A program made the position numbers and the translations under genes. The notes under the pieces are model-generated. The model was not told the origin of the DNA. It saw only the letters and a program-made list of their open reading frames with translations, and did not search any database. Of a stretch of DNA of 64,000 nt, positions 25,130 to 38,903 are shown piece after piece (position 1 is the stretch's first letter; each line of letters opens with the position of its first letter). Source of the stretch: Liquidambar formosana (taxonomy: Eukaryota; Streptophyta; Magnoliopsida; Saxifragales; Altingiaceae); contig CM077833.1 in the NCBI GenBank assembly GCA_039720395.1, positions 9,315,036 through 9,379,035 of the forward strand, read 5' to 3'.

Positions 25130-27928
25130 TTCACTTTCTTAATAGCTATTTTGTTATCAGGACTGACAAACTCATTGCCCATAATTTGCATAATCTCATT
25201 TTATAATCTGCGTTCCAAAAGCAATACTTGATGGTGTTTTTGTTTTTTTTTTTTTTTGGTGGGGTGCTGGGATAAATGGGGTAGATTGGAATCCTTGGAT
25301 AGCATGGTAATATATCTCCACCAAAACAAGCCATAATCAGAGATCCATAGCTTGAGCGAAATGAGGCCAACTTGAGCGAAATGAGGTGGATTAATCAATT
25401 CAACGTTGGTGTGGTCACTGCTGGAAGCAACATGAATCATGGCTTGTGACTTAATGCCTTGCATGGTTGCTAGCTTCAGTTTGCAAAGAACGCAAACTTT
25501 TTGAATGTCTCCAGATATGGAAATTGTAGAAGGAAAAAAAAAATGAAATGGAAATGAGAGCCAAACGAGTGGACCAGGTGAAAAATGAAAATGGAGGTGA
25601 GATGGAAGAGAGTGGGTGGGAGAGAGGTAGGGAGGAGAGCTTCAGATCTGGTTTTAGATTTTAGCTCTAAATGAGTTTCATAAAGAGCCAAGTCCACGTG
25701 TCAATCCTACATAGGAAGAGATCCATAAGAGTGTAATAACATCCAAAGATATTTTTGTTAGAAAATGGAAAAAAAGGACCGTTTAAGTGAAAAGTTCCTC
25801 GGCTATTTGCTAAATAAGTCTTATTTTGTGGATTAATGGCATGGCCTAATCCTTTAAATAAAAGAAAAAAAGAAAAAAGAAAGCTTACTTCTCCATCAAT
25901 AGAAGATTACTGATCCATCATATTCAACTTTCGTCGTTTGTCATGGTAATCAAGCGTTATTTTCCTTTATCTTCAAGTTTGGGATGAGTTTCTATCAATC
26001 GAAACAAGCTTTTGGAAGAGTTTGTTTGTTGATTATATTGTTTTATTTCAATCATGATGTATACTATTTTAATTTTGTTTCAATCGATTTTGGTTAATTA
26101 GTTATATTGGAAATTGTTTTGAAAATGAAATTTATTTGAAAACACATTTAACTAGTATACTGTTACTGATTGCTTGAAAAAAATGAATAAATTTTTCTTT
26201 TTTAAGTAGTATAAATTATTACAGTACTCTTACCTTTTTTTTTTTCTTTTCAATTCTTTTATTTTAAATTTAATAAAATATAGTATATTGTTACTATCAA
26301 CTATTTTAAAAAAAGTTTTTTTACTTTAAATTTATAATAATATAGTATATTATTACTGTTTGCTATTTTTTTTTAGCAATATAAAATAGTATACTCTTAT
26401 TGTTTTTTGTTTTCTTCTTTTTTAGTTCTTTTATTTTAAATTACTTTTATTGTTTTTTTTTTTAATTCTTATATTTTAAATTTTATTTCATTAGTTATTT
26501 TGAAATTTGTTTAAAATTAACATAATATAATATTTTTTGAGACGGTAATCCTATATTTTATGGTATGAAATAGGAAATACGGATTTTGAGTGACATGTTT
26601 GTAAATATTTTGAAACTTAAAATAAAGATAATTTCGTCCGTTTAAGTTTAATAGGGGTTATGAAGTTAACATTTTTATTTGTGGTTCAATTATAAATGAA
26701 ATGTTATACCATAGGATCATGGCAAAAAAACCCTAATTATTTTCCCCTAGCCTAATCAATTTAAAATCCCCTAATTAAAAACTATAGACACAAATCTAAT
26801 AAAGTCCTAATTCCAGTATAGCATATAATATTCCATTGAGCATTCAATGCTGAGGTGAGTAAGGGTTGTTGGATGAGGTGGTGGATAATTCAGATTAAAA
26901 GTTAAAAAAAAAAAAAAAATTGCCCATTAAAGTAATTTTAGTAATTTGAATACCAATTATTTCAATTTTTAATTTGAACCATTCACCGCCTTATCCAACG
27001 GTCTGAAATTTAACCACCAAATCCCTACTCTACTCCGTTTGGGTGCCAATATAACGAAGGAAAAGAAAAGTAATCAGGGTATTGAACCTTGCTATGTATG
27101 GATCGAGAGAAATGGAGAGAATAGAAGAGAGGAGAAGAGAAGGGAAGAGAAAACAAAAAAAAATAACTTTCTCTTTATCCTATTTGGTTGGTTAAATCTT
27201 ATTAAAAAACGAGAAGATAAGACAAAGTAGTTATAATTACATTATTATCCTTTTTTCTATATTAAACAAAAATTATATAAAGATATATTTGTCATTTTAT
27301 CACTTCTTTATATATTTTCTCTCCATTTATCTCAAAATCTCTCTAATTTGAGGAGAAAAGTAAAGGGTTTCATTTTCTTTCAATTTCTCATCATTTTCTT
27401 TCTCTTCCCTCCCAAATCTCAACTTGACAATTCAAACGAAAAAAATAGAAAGAAAATCATTTTCCTTTTTCTTCTCTTCTCTCCATTTGTCTCGATTCAT
27501 ACATGGCTTTAGAGTTGTCAACATGTTTTCGAAACCAAAACAACGTATTCCACTTCTTTCACGTTCCTAGATCAACAAAACTTTACATTAGTACTCCCAC
27601 ATCTTCTCAGTAACCAAACAGACGTTAGTACAAGTAAACAGAAGTATTGAACATTTTTATATACTCTGATTTGGTAGCTGAGGAAGAAAAGCAGGAAAAA
27701 GAAAAGAAATCGGAATGGTCCGTTCTAGAAGAAGACGAAAACCAAAGACTCGCACGCTGAATGCACCACAGCCTACAACTGATATGAAAGATCCGGATGA
27801 AGTCGCTGCCACTGCTCGCAGCTGAAGGTTTAGATGGACAGCACCAGCAGGACGTCAAGCTCGAGGGTTGAGGAAGATCGATGTAATGGCGAGGGAGACA
27901 GCTAGCAGAGCAGGTGTGGATAGTACGA

Positions 27929-27959
<31 letters not shown>

Positions 27960-28300
27960 CAGAGAGAGAGGGAGAGAGAGAAAAAAGGAGGTGCTTTTCA
28001 AATTTTGAATTTGAATTGCCATGAATAGGAAGGAAAACAAATGCAAAATGACTATGATGGGGGATAAGACACGTATAGAGGTATGGGAGAGAGAAAGAGA
28101 AGGGGAGCTGTGGGGTAGAAAGGGAAAGACAGAAGAGAATGGAGAGAAGGAAGAAGAGGGTTTAGGAGGGAAAGGATGGTGAGCAGCCCCATCACCAAAA
28201 CTGCTAAATTTAGTACTCCATTAGAGAAAAAAAAAACAGAGGATAGATTGATTGGGAGTACGTGGAAAAAGAGAATTAGAGAAACGGGTCGGCGGTTGGA
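25130..28300. other. Intergenic region upstream of the kinase gene
   Basis: Mostly AT-rich with long T-runs (26230-26470), a purine-rich tract (27050-27180), and a (GA)n microsatellite near 27921-27975. Minus-strand frames 27855-28046 (signal-like, built on the GA repeat) and 27625-27858 (Ser-rich) were inspected and match no known small-peptide family. The frame at 25201-25464 is also unrecognised. A short CCAACTTGAGCGAAATGAGG duplication lies at 25350-25387. Confidence 0.45.
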
Positions 28301-29352
28301 TGTTGGTTAAATCTAAACCACTGTCACCTTCAATCCCTCAAACCAGTGGCCATTCGCATTTGTAGGATGCCCCCAGATCCGCAAATCTCTCTCTTGCTGA
28401 CTCTGTCTTGCGATTGTCGACACCATCCAAATTCCAAAGCAGGTAGACAGCAACAAAAAAAAAAAAAAAAGAAAAAAAAAGAAAAGAAAAAAGAACAAGA
28501 AAAACATACACCCAAATTCAAAACCATTGATTTTATTTTTATTTAATTTTTTTTTTCCTTTTTGTTTTCGGGTTAATCTTCTCTTCTTCATTCAATTTCT
28601 TACTATATACAAAAACAAAGAATTTTTATGTCATTATAATGATTTTAATCGATTGAAATATAGAAAAATTCCTGCAACCCGGAAAGATGAGGTACCCACA
28701 CCACGGCCAGAACTCCTGCAGTACAGAACATTCATTCTTTTTACCATTTATATTATATGTTCAAATGCTGGATTGCTGGTTTGGGTTTTGATTGTTTATT
28801 TCTAAGGGTCTGGTTTTCGGGGATTATTTTCTTTTAATTTAATTTTCTTTTCCGTCTTTCAAAATTGTCATTTCTGGTCTCTGGGTTGTTTTCATTGTGT
28901 TGTAATTTCTTTTGAATTTCGATTTCTTTCCCTTTTTTTTTTTTTTCGATATTCTTTTGAAGATTGATATTTTGTAATTTTGGTCTCTCTCAGAGTCTTT
29001 CTTTTTGAAACATTGAAAGGAGCGCTGATTCTTTGAAGAGGATTCTGGGTTTTGTTTCACACATTTCTCCAACTTTCTCGAAAAACTAATTCCCATTTTT
29101 TTTTAGGGGATTTCGAGTTCCAAGTGGGTTTCTATTACCATATTGGAATTCAGAATCCTGGTAGTGTGGTGACTAATTGTGTCAAATTGAGGGTACTCAG
29201 ATTGTGGATATCTTGTAAGATGCTGGACAAATTGTAAGAATTCAAAGGAATTGGACAATCAAGGAAAATGCAGGTGCATCCTCGTGCTTAATGATTGTAC
29301 ATATTGGGAATAAGCCTGTTTTGTCAGCGGCAGGGGTTTGCGAAGTGAGATT

Positions 29353-32300
29353 ATGGGCTGCATTTGCTCAAAAGGAAACCGCTCAAGTGATAAAGTCGAT
29401 GAGAATGAGAGAGAGAAAGAGTTGAGCAAGTCTTCTGTTCAATTGGTTGCTCCCTCCAAGAGAGAGGAGATTGTAGTGGAGGTAGGTGGTGGTGGGGTTG
29501 ATGGGTCTGTTCATTCAGTATCTAAGCTGGCATCATTACAAGCCAATGTGGGCTCTATTCGAATTCCATCAGACAAGGGAGAGACGAAAACAGCAGGCCA
29601 TCAGAGACGGGCCGCTATGGTTGATATAGGGATCAATGGAGGGCAACCACCTATTTCTAGGATAGTTAGCATGAGGGGTGGTGCTGAACGGGAACAGTTT
29701 GTTGCAGGATGGCCGTCATGGCTTACTTCAGTGGCAGGAGAAGCCATCCAAGGGTGGGTGCCTCGAAGGGCGGACTCATTTGAGAAGTTAGACAAAGTCA
29801 GTTTTAATTGCCTCTTTTATTTATTTATTTTTTCTTCATATCATGCAATTAATGCCTGATTTAGTTCTGCTTGAGTTTACATCCATGCGCATAATTGCGG
29901 TTTATTTTAGTAACCACTCATAATTGGTATCAGCCCTTTTTGATTAGTATTAGTTAGGATTTGATGCTTTCTTATGGAGTCATAACCTGCAATCTTGAAA
30001 TACAATTTCATAAACTTGCAATCTTTTGATGGATGCTTTTGGAATATAATTTCATAAACTTCAAAGCTGGTTTTACAATTTCTCTCGCTTCAGTTCTCCT
30101 TATGGTTCTTAGAAAGGATGAAAAAAAGGAATCCAAAATGTGTTTTTATTTAGTTATTTATTTATGTATTTTTGGGGGAGGAAAATCGTATAAATGAAAT
30201 TTCTATTTATTTTTTATTTTTATTTCTTGTAACAGTTTAAACTTTAATTTTTGTTTAAAAGATTAAGTTCATAAATCATAATGCTCACACCACTTTAATA
30301 AATTCCATTAAGAAGGTTTAGTATATAGAAAAACTGATTTTCATTCGTAATTGCATGCTTACAAATTACCCCTATCAAGGTTTAAATAGAAGTCTAAACA
30401 TAACTTAAATATGGAAAGGAGATAACCTAAGATTGATCAAATATTCATCCTCCTAACCAAATCATACCAATCAAATCTCAAAGATTGGGATTGAGATACG
30501 TATCTCAATTACATTATTGTAATGATTCTACTCATATTCTCCTACACTCTCCCTCAAATTAATGGGGATTTTAGCAAGAAATCTTCATGGATTTGCCACT
30601 AAATCCTTGCCTTGTTGCTTGTTCGCATGCTTGTTTGGGTGTCCTTCCACCACAAGTTTTTGCTAGCATTTGGATGGAAATTGAGAACGAAGATAAGCCT
30701 TATGGGCTAGAAAAGAGAGGGTCTCTATGGGCCAGGGCTTCTTTGTGCCACGACGTGCCTCAACGGACCAATAAACTTAGCATTTTTTGGAGTCCTCAAG
30801 TCTTTCTTTTTCTTGTTCTTCTTCTTCCTCCAAACGAACCATCAAACTAAGGTTTTGAAACCCGATTGAACTTTTGCACAAGCAAAAATTGAATATCATA
30901 GAGATTAGAATATGACAAGGCAACTTAGTTATTTAAAGAGGGAATGGAGGTTTTTTTTTTTTTTCCTTGTAAAATACTAAAGAGAAATGAAAGGAAACAA
31001 AGGTTTAAACCGGACGGGCAGCAGAGTGCCGCCCGCCGAAAGCATGGAAGCTGTCGAAGAAAAACTCAGGTCCAATTGACCCGCTTTGATACCATGTGCA
31101 AAAACTGATTTTCATTCATAATTGCATGCTTACAAATTACCCCTATAAGGGTTTAAATAGAAGTCTAAAACACAACTTAAATATTAAAAGGAGATAACCT
31201 AAGATTGATCAAATATTCATCCTCTTAACCAAATCATACCTATCAAATCTCAAAGATTGGGATTGAGATACATATCTCAATTACATTATTGTAATGATTC
31301 TACTCATATTCTCCTACATAGTAGCCATTAGACAATGACAATTTTTTTTATGTTTCTAGCAATTTACCTCTTCTACAATTTCAAGCAACACTATATCAAG
31401 GATGAGTATGTAATTTCATGTATACCAAAATTATTTTATCAGATGGTTGATCAAAAATTATTTTATCAGATGACATTAATTAAAATAATTACTTGATAGT
31501 TAGAGAGATTAATATTCCAGAATCCAAAACTAATTAGGATAGGAAAGTAAAATGAGTCTTTAAGAATTTTTTAGAGATATAAAACCATAAAACCAGTTAA
31601 AATTCAAATCTCTTCTCTGCATTTTTGTTGATTCCTGATATCTTCATTTCATTATAGCACGCACGATCTCTTTGTACGTATTTTTTTTTCTTCAATTTAA
31701 ACACGTATTGATTTGTTTGTTGGTAAGTTTAAAGGGAGAAATATTTAAGATTTATTTGGATTATGATATATTAATACTTTGATAATAAATTTAGAAAACT
31801 ATAGAATGATAACCATCCTTCTTTTGGAGTATGCCTACATGGTGTGTAAGTAGGGTATATTTACATTTGTAGGACTTGGTTTATGGGTGTGCTTGACAAT
31901 TATTTAATTTTAGGTTAAACTATCCTTAGTGGCTCTTGTCATCTGTTTTGGAAACATGCATTGTTTTTTGTTGTATAGGACTATTTGTTGAAGGATTCCT
32001 AACCCTTTGTATTCTTTCTGTTCTTTTTAATACAAAATCTGTTTCTTATATATATATATATAAAGAAAAAATTGTCAATTTCCATTGCAATCTTATACTT
32101 TTATTCTTGAATGGTATGCTGTTTGTGCAGATTGGACAAGGAACGTACAGCAGTGTGTATAAGGCCCGTGACCTTGAAACTGGTCAAATTGTTGCAATGA
32201 AGAAAGTACGGTTTGTTAACATGGATCCAGAAAGTGTTCGTTTTATGGCTAGGGAAATCCATATCTTGCGAAAGCTTGACCATCCAAATGTTATGAAGCT

Positions 32301-35300
32301 CCAATGTCTAGTCACTTCGAGAATGTCATGCAACCTGTACCTTGTGTTTGAATACATGGAGCATGATCTTGCTGGGCTTGCAGCGACACCTGGCATCAAG
32401 TTCACTGAATCACAGGTATGTCTGCTCTATGTCCTGTCTTTCTAAATTATAGACCTATAGGGTACCCATTATTTTCATGATGATCTGTTAATTCATTTTG
32501 TGGAGCTACAGTATAACAGGAATTACGTATCCAACTCTAGAATCTGAAATGGGAATGGTGTAGGAGATGGGGCAGGCCCTATATTCCTATCATACTAATC
32601 ATATTTTCCAAGCTGCTCTTAGCCCATAATCTTTCTCTTTCTGAACTGAGAAATACGTAGTACTCAGTATGTATAGACAATTTAGTGGATTTTTTATCTC
32701 TCTCTCTCTCTCTCTCTTTCTCCCTCCAGTTGAAAAGACCAGGAAAAATTGTACAAAAAGTAGAAAAATACCCTAGCCAATCAAAATAGTAAATCTGGAG
32801 AAGGTTTAAAAAAGAGTATCTGATGGAGTCAATTCGACTGGTTATGGCCTAGGATGTTCTGACACTATATCAAAATATTTGGCTCTTTCTTTTTCTATTT
32901 TATATTTTTTGATGTGATTCCATTGCTACTAAGACAATAAGTTGAATCACACCTAATCCATCAATTCCAATGCCAGAACTATTTTAAATCTATACTGAAT
33001 TGGATAGCTGGTTCAGTTACTCTGTGGCCTGTAATGTTCGTAGCTGGAAAAAGATTGATCTGATGAATACCTTAAAAGTTTAAAATATTTTTCCCTTTTC
33101 TTTTGCTTCCATGTAATTTAATTAAATAATTTAAGTATCCTGCGGTTGATGCATTAATTTATTTGGGGTATTATGTACCGGGATTGTAGATTAAGTGTTA
33201 CATGCAACAACTACTCTGCGGACTTGAACATTGCCATAGTCGTGGGGTCCTGCATCGAGACATAAAGGGTTCAAATCTTCTGATCGACAATAATGGAGTT
33301 CTCAAGATTGGAGACTTTGGTCTGGCTACCTTTTTCGAGCCCGATCAAAAGCAGCCATTAACTAGTCGCGTCGTAACTCTGTGGTATAGGGCTCCAGAGC
33401 TTTTGCTTGGTTCTACCGAGTATGGAGTTGCTGTGGATCTCTGGAGCACTGGTTGCGTTCTTGCACAATTGTTTTCTGGGAAGCCTATCATGCCTGGAAG
33501 AACAGAGGTATTATTCCTAACTAATTTGATTACATCTATTATATCTTATTCTGCACTCTCACCCTAAAATTTTAGTTCTTAATCCTCTTGTATTTTGGAA
33601 GTTTCTTTTCGATGAAACAAACTGCTTACGGGGCTTTTGACATGCATTTTTAATGTAATGTTGTGTTTTTGTTTGAAACTTTCCTGTCAATTTTGAAGGA
33701 AAAATTTGTCCTTAGAATGGAATGATAACAACAACAAAAAAATATGGTAATTCCAAATAAATAAAGAGGTGTCTTTAAGAAATTTAAATTAAAAAAAATG
33801 ATCATTGCAAAAATAATTTTTTAATTTTATTTAAAAAAGGAAACCAAGACTAATTGTGAAGTTTTCAAATCTCACATAAATTTGTTAATGAAATCTTTTT
33901 TTTTACTCCTTGATAAACAGCAAAGAAAGGGGAAGAAGCTACATAATCTCTATCGGATCAAATAATCTATCCTACATGAGCTTGGCCAAAGGGCATTGCA
34001 GATACAAATAGATCCATCAATTCACTATTTAAGCAATATGTCCCACAACATATTAGGAGAAAAGCCTTTTCAGGGTGTTTTCATCTGAAACATGTCAAAG
34101 GTATTAGCCTTACCATGTACCATGGTTCAGATTAAAGCTTCAATTCTAGGAGACACTTTGGAATTTCAAATCAAATAAGGATTAAAGTGAGGAGGAGGTA
34201 AGATGAGCACAAGAATTATCAATTAAATTATGGTAGAAAGGTTTACAGGCAAATACATCCTTAGATTCGGGAACCCAACATCTCTTATCCTCGCAAGGAG
34301 AGGGGAACATCATCAAGACAAGGATGAGGGAATAAGGCTCAAGAATTTCTCTATCATTTAAATTGCGGTAGAAATCAAAATTCCAAGCATGAGTTGGAGA
34401 AGAAAGACCACTAGATTAGCAACAATAGCATTTCTATTTCTAGCCACAGTAGAAACAACATGAGGAAACGAGATTTAAGATGCAAGTCAATGATCCATGG
34501 ATCCTCCCCAAAAATGATTTAGTCCCATGACCAGCCACATAGTTAACATGCATGGAAAGTTCAGGCAAACCACAAGTAATGAATTTATAAGGAGGCTGCG
34601 TTCCTTAGTAGCCTACTTAGAGATAACTGTATGCAAAAGAGATCCTTGTTACCTAGGGAAACTCCACAACTATTTGCCTACAAGAGCTTTGTTTCTAGAA
34701 CCCACCATCCCCAAACTTAAGCACCCCCTCCCCCATACGTCAGTTTACTCACAATTCCAACTCACTAAGTGTTACATCTTGCTCTCACCCCAACTAGAAC
34801 AAAGAAATTCTCTCCACTGCTTCTCAATGTTATAAGACACCTTAATTGGAATTCTAAAGAAAGAATGGAAATGTGTGGGAATGTTGGCCAAAGCTAATTG
34901 AATAAGAGTAATCCTTCCCTCCTTAGGAGATACAACCTTTCTTCCAAGTGGACAACCTCATACTAATCTTCTTCATCACAAGATCCCTAAAGCCTTAGGA
35001 ATTAGCATTGCCACCCAAAGGAAGGCCTAAATATTTCATAGGCCACTCACTAGCACCACAACCTACGCATCCTACATGCAACAGCTCTCAATCTATTCTA
35101 GTGAAAGTAAATACTGGCAATGGAGCTATTATTCAAGTACTCCCTAAGATTTGACACCTCAATTAACTTTAGAATAAAAGCAAAATTAACAAATTTATCC
35201 TCATCCCTCGAGTTGAAGAGAATAGTGTCATCTACAAACTGCAGATGGGAAACTTTAGTTCTATCCTTACCACCTTAAATCGTTTAGTTAAATTCCTCTT

Positions 35301-38300
35301 TTCAACTGCAATAAAGAATCTACTAAGAATATTAGCAATAACAGTTGTTAAATTTCCAACCTAAAAGCCTAAACTATTAGGTGAAGGGCCCAAACAGGTA
35401 TATTAAGCCATATCAATTTTTTATATTTAAAAGATGTGGGATGTGGGACTTCCCAACACTCCCCCTTACGTGCAGGCCTAACAAAACAACAACGGGCTGT
35501 CACGTGGACAACAACAACGGGCTCACTAACGAAATAAGCCCAACAAAAATAACAACAATAACGGGCTCATAAATGAAATAGCCCAAGAACAACATGCTTT
35601 GATACCATATTAAGTTTCCAACTTAAAAGCCTAAGCTATTAGGTAAAGGGTCCAAGCAGGTATATTAAGTCATATCAACTTTTTATATTTAAACGACATG
35701 AGATGTGGGACTTCCCAACAAGAGTAAAAGGGAAAGGGGGCAAGGGATCCCATTGTCTTAATCCCCAAACAGCGCCAATTCTACCTTGAACCACCCTTAA
35801 TTATTATTGCCAAGGTAGAAGTCCTGAAGAAGCCCGAAATACAATTTCTCCATTTAACATTCAAGCTGTTCCTTTCTAGCACAAAATTCAAAAATCCGCA
35901 GTCCACATGATCATAAGCTCTCTCAATACCTACGTTACTGTTGTCCCAAGTATCAACCCGAGGGGGGGGGGTGAATTGGCTTGAATGCAAACTATGATAA
36001 CTTTTTCGATTTTGCAAAATTAATTTCAGTAACAATGGATGCACAAATACATAAATCTAAATTGCATAAAAGAGAGAAAGAGAATAAGATAGTGCAAACA
36101 CAAGATTTAATGAGGTTCGGCCTTCTCGCCTACGTCGTCACCCCAAGAGTTTTGCTTGAGGATTCCACAATTCATTATAACAATCTCTTTACTGGTGGAG
36201 ATCAAACCTTTTACAATCACAAGTGCTTTTCATTAACACTTGCTCAAAGCATTTCTCAAGTGCTTCAAAGCTAGGATTCCACACAACCCTCAATTACAAG
36301 ATGATTGAAGTTGTTTTTTTGTGTACAAAAAGCTCTCTTAAAGAGCAGATGCATAGAAATTAAGAGCTCTCTCAACTAAGGATTGAATCACAATAAATGC
36401 TCACTTGAGAAATTAGGGCTTGTATCTTATCAAAAATGAAATTAGGGCTTGTAATGAATGATCTTGTTGTGTATGCAATGAATACTCATAAATGAGTTTA
36501 AGTCATGTATTTATAGAATTATAGCCCTTTGGGTCCAAATGAGCGTTTCATAGCATTAAATGCCAGGAAAAGAAGTTTGGTGGGCATTAAATGCATTTTA
36601 TACCCTTTGAAAAACTAGCTATTATGTGTCGCTTGTGGATTTCAGTTGTCTGAAAATAATTTTAGCTGTTTGAAACCTGCATTTCAGCCGTTTGACTTAG
36701 GCTAATGAAATTTCCTGAGAGGGATAAAATGGTCTGCATTGAAGTTCAGTTTCAACTGTCTTAAATTGGATTTCAGCCTTCTGAAATAGGATGCTGAAAT
36801 TTCCAGAGAAGGATATATTGGCTGTTAGTGGTTTAGCTTGTTGGATTCATTTCAGCCTTCTGAATCATTAATTTCAGCCGTTTGTATTAGCAGTCTAAAA
36901 AACTGATTTTAAGCCACTAACTTACAAAGGATTGGGAATGAAATTCCCATCACATGAGGGTCATAGGGTCAATTTAATAAGTCCAATTAGGTTTTGCAAT
37001 ACAAGTGACCTATAGGGCTTTTTAGCATAAATTGAGAACAACCTTACATTACTTCCTAACACTCTCACACTTGATCTTGTATTCTGCATTTGATCTTCCT
37101 TTTGAGTGTTGGATTTGAGTGAGTCCTTGTCCATGATAGCTTGAAGCTTTGAGTATGCCATTTTGAATCTTGAATGCACTTTTAAGCTTTGAGTCCCCGT
37201 TTTAATCAAATTTTACCAACTTGTTAGAACTAAAACTATTTCATGTATTGTTATAATCAAAATCTATGGCTAACACTTACAACTCGCTAGGAGAATTTGT
37301 TTGATTACCAAAATCGTCTTAAATTATATGAGACTTAGTCGTTAAGAGAGTGTAATATGAATTTATAGGATAAATTTCAAGAAGTAGATAATTAATCAAT
37401 GAGCTTTGCCAATTTGCTTTTCCTTTCAAAAACTTTATTTCCCCCCAATCCCTCAAAGGGGAAAAAAAATAAATAAATAAATCTTGCCTTAGTGAGTCTG
37501 TTTCTACAGTTCTACTGAGTTCTGGGCTATTTTATGATATTATCCCAAATCTGGATTGAAAATATTGAAGTCCTGGATCTTTCACCATGTTCTCTAGGAA
37601 TTAAAGTGAGCTCCAACAGTCCAGAACATTTGAATGAATCTCTCTCTCTCCTTCTTTTTCTTGGATTTTTTTTAAAAAATTCTTTTTCATACTGGTTCAA
37701 CACACATGATTGAGCCAGTGTATGGACTATGATTGATCATTCTCTATTTTATATGTAGTCGTGTATATTCAGTGAAATATATAAATCAGTTCAGAATTTT
37801 GTTTAGTATAACATATTTTTGGGTTGAAGTTGTCAGAATAAATGCATTCTGTTGTGTCTGCATGTTTAATGTGTATTTGATTGATGATTGGTATCATCAC
37901 CATTCCCAGGTGGAGCAAATGCATAAGATTTTCAAGCTTTGTGGCTCACCCTCTGAGGAGTACTGGAGGAAATCGAAATTACCACATGCAACTAGTTTTA
38001 AACCTCAACACCCTTACAGGCGTTGTGTTGTCGAGACATATAAAGATTTTCCGTCATCAGCTTTGGCTCTTATTGATGTGCTTCTTGCAATGGAACCGGA
38101 GGACCGGGGTTCAGCTGCTTCTGCTCTCAAAAGTGAGGTAATTTTGAGTTGCCATCCTGCCCTGTTTTAATTGGGTAAACAAAGGTCGGTATTAATAAAT
38201 GAAAAATCCTATTTGTTGCCTATAAATATGGTCTTCCTTCATCTTTTCTTTCATGTACTTGGGGCTACCATCTTTGTATATTTAATTTATGTATATTTAT

Positions 38301-38872
38301 TTCATAAATCTGAGTGAAGTAGATGTCAAAAACATTGATAATCATTCACTTTTTGGTTCATTTTTTGTTGCAATAGATCTTCAGAGGCACTAATTTTGGT
38401 GTTACCTCAAACTAAGTGCAGTAGGAAACCTTGAAGCTGATGGTGTTTATAGCATAGATGCCACTGCAAGACTCATCGTGGCCATTTTCATAAGAAAGTT
38501 TTAAAAAATGTTGACTTCTTTGTTAAGCATACATAAGACTCCAAGATTGTATTGCTCATAACATAATTGATTTGTTACATTTTATTTGTAAACATGGCGA
38601 ATACTGGGTTATCCCCGTCCACTGCTACTAATTTCATATCGGTGATGTATGCTTTTTTCTTTTCTCCTCTCCTTCTCTAATATGAATCTCTTCTTGTTGA
38701 TTGAAGCCTCCCCGCCCTCCCCCCTCTCTCTCTTTCTTACTGTTAATTTGCAACCAAAGACTAACCTACCCTTACTAAAGTAGAATATTTTTTTTGCAAA
38801 ACATACATCTCACATTTACAACCATAAGAAAAAATTCCTGTGCATTTTGCCACTATCTGCAGTAACCTCCCC

Positions 38873-38903
<31 letters not shown>

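Noticed and set aside
32101..32405. Minus-strand frames opposite kinase exon 2
   Set aside because: Antisense shadows of the conserved kinase domain.
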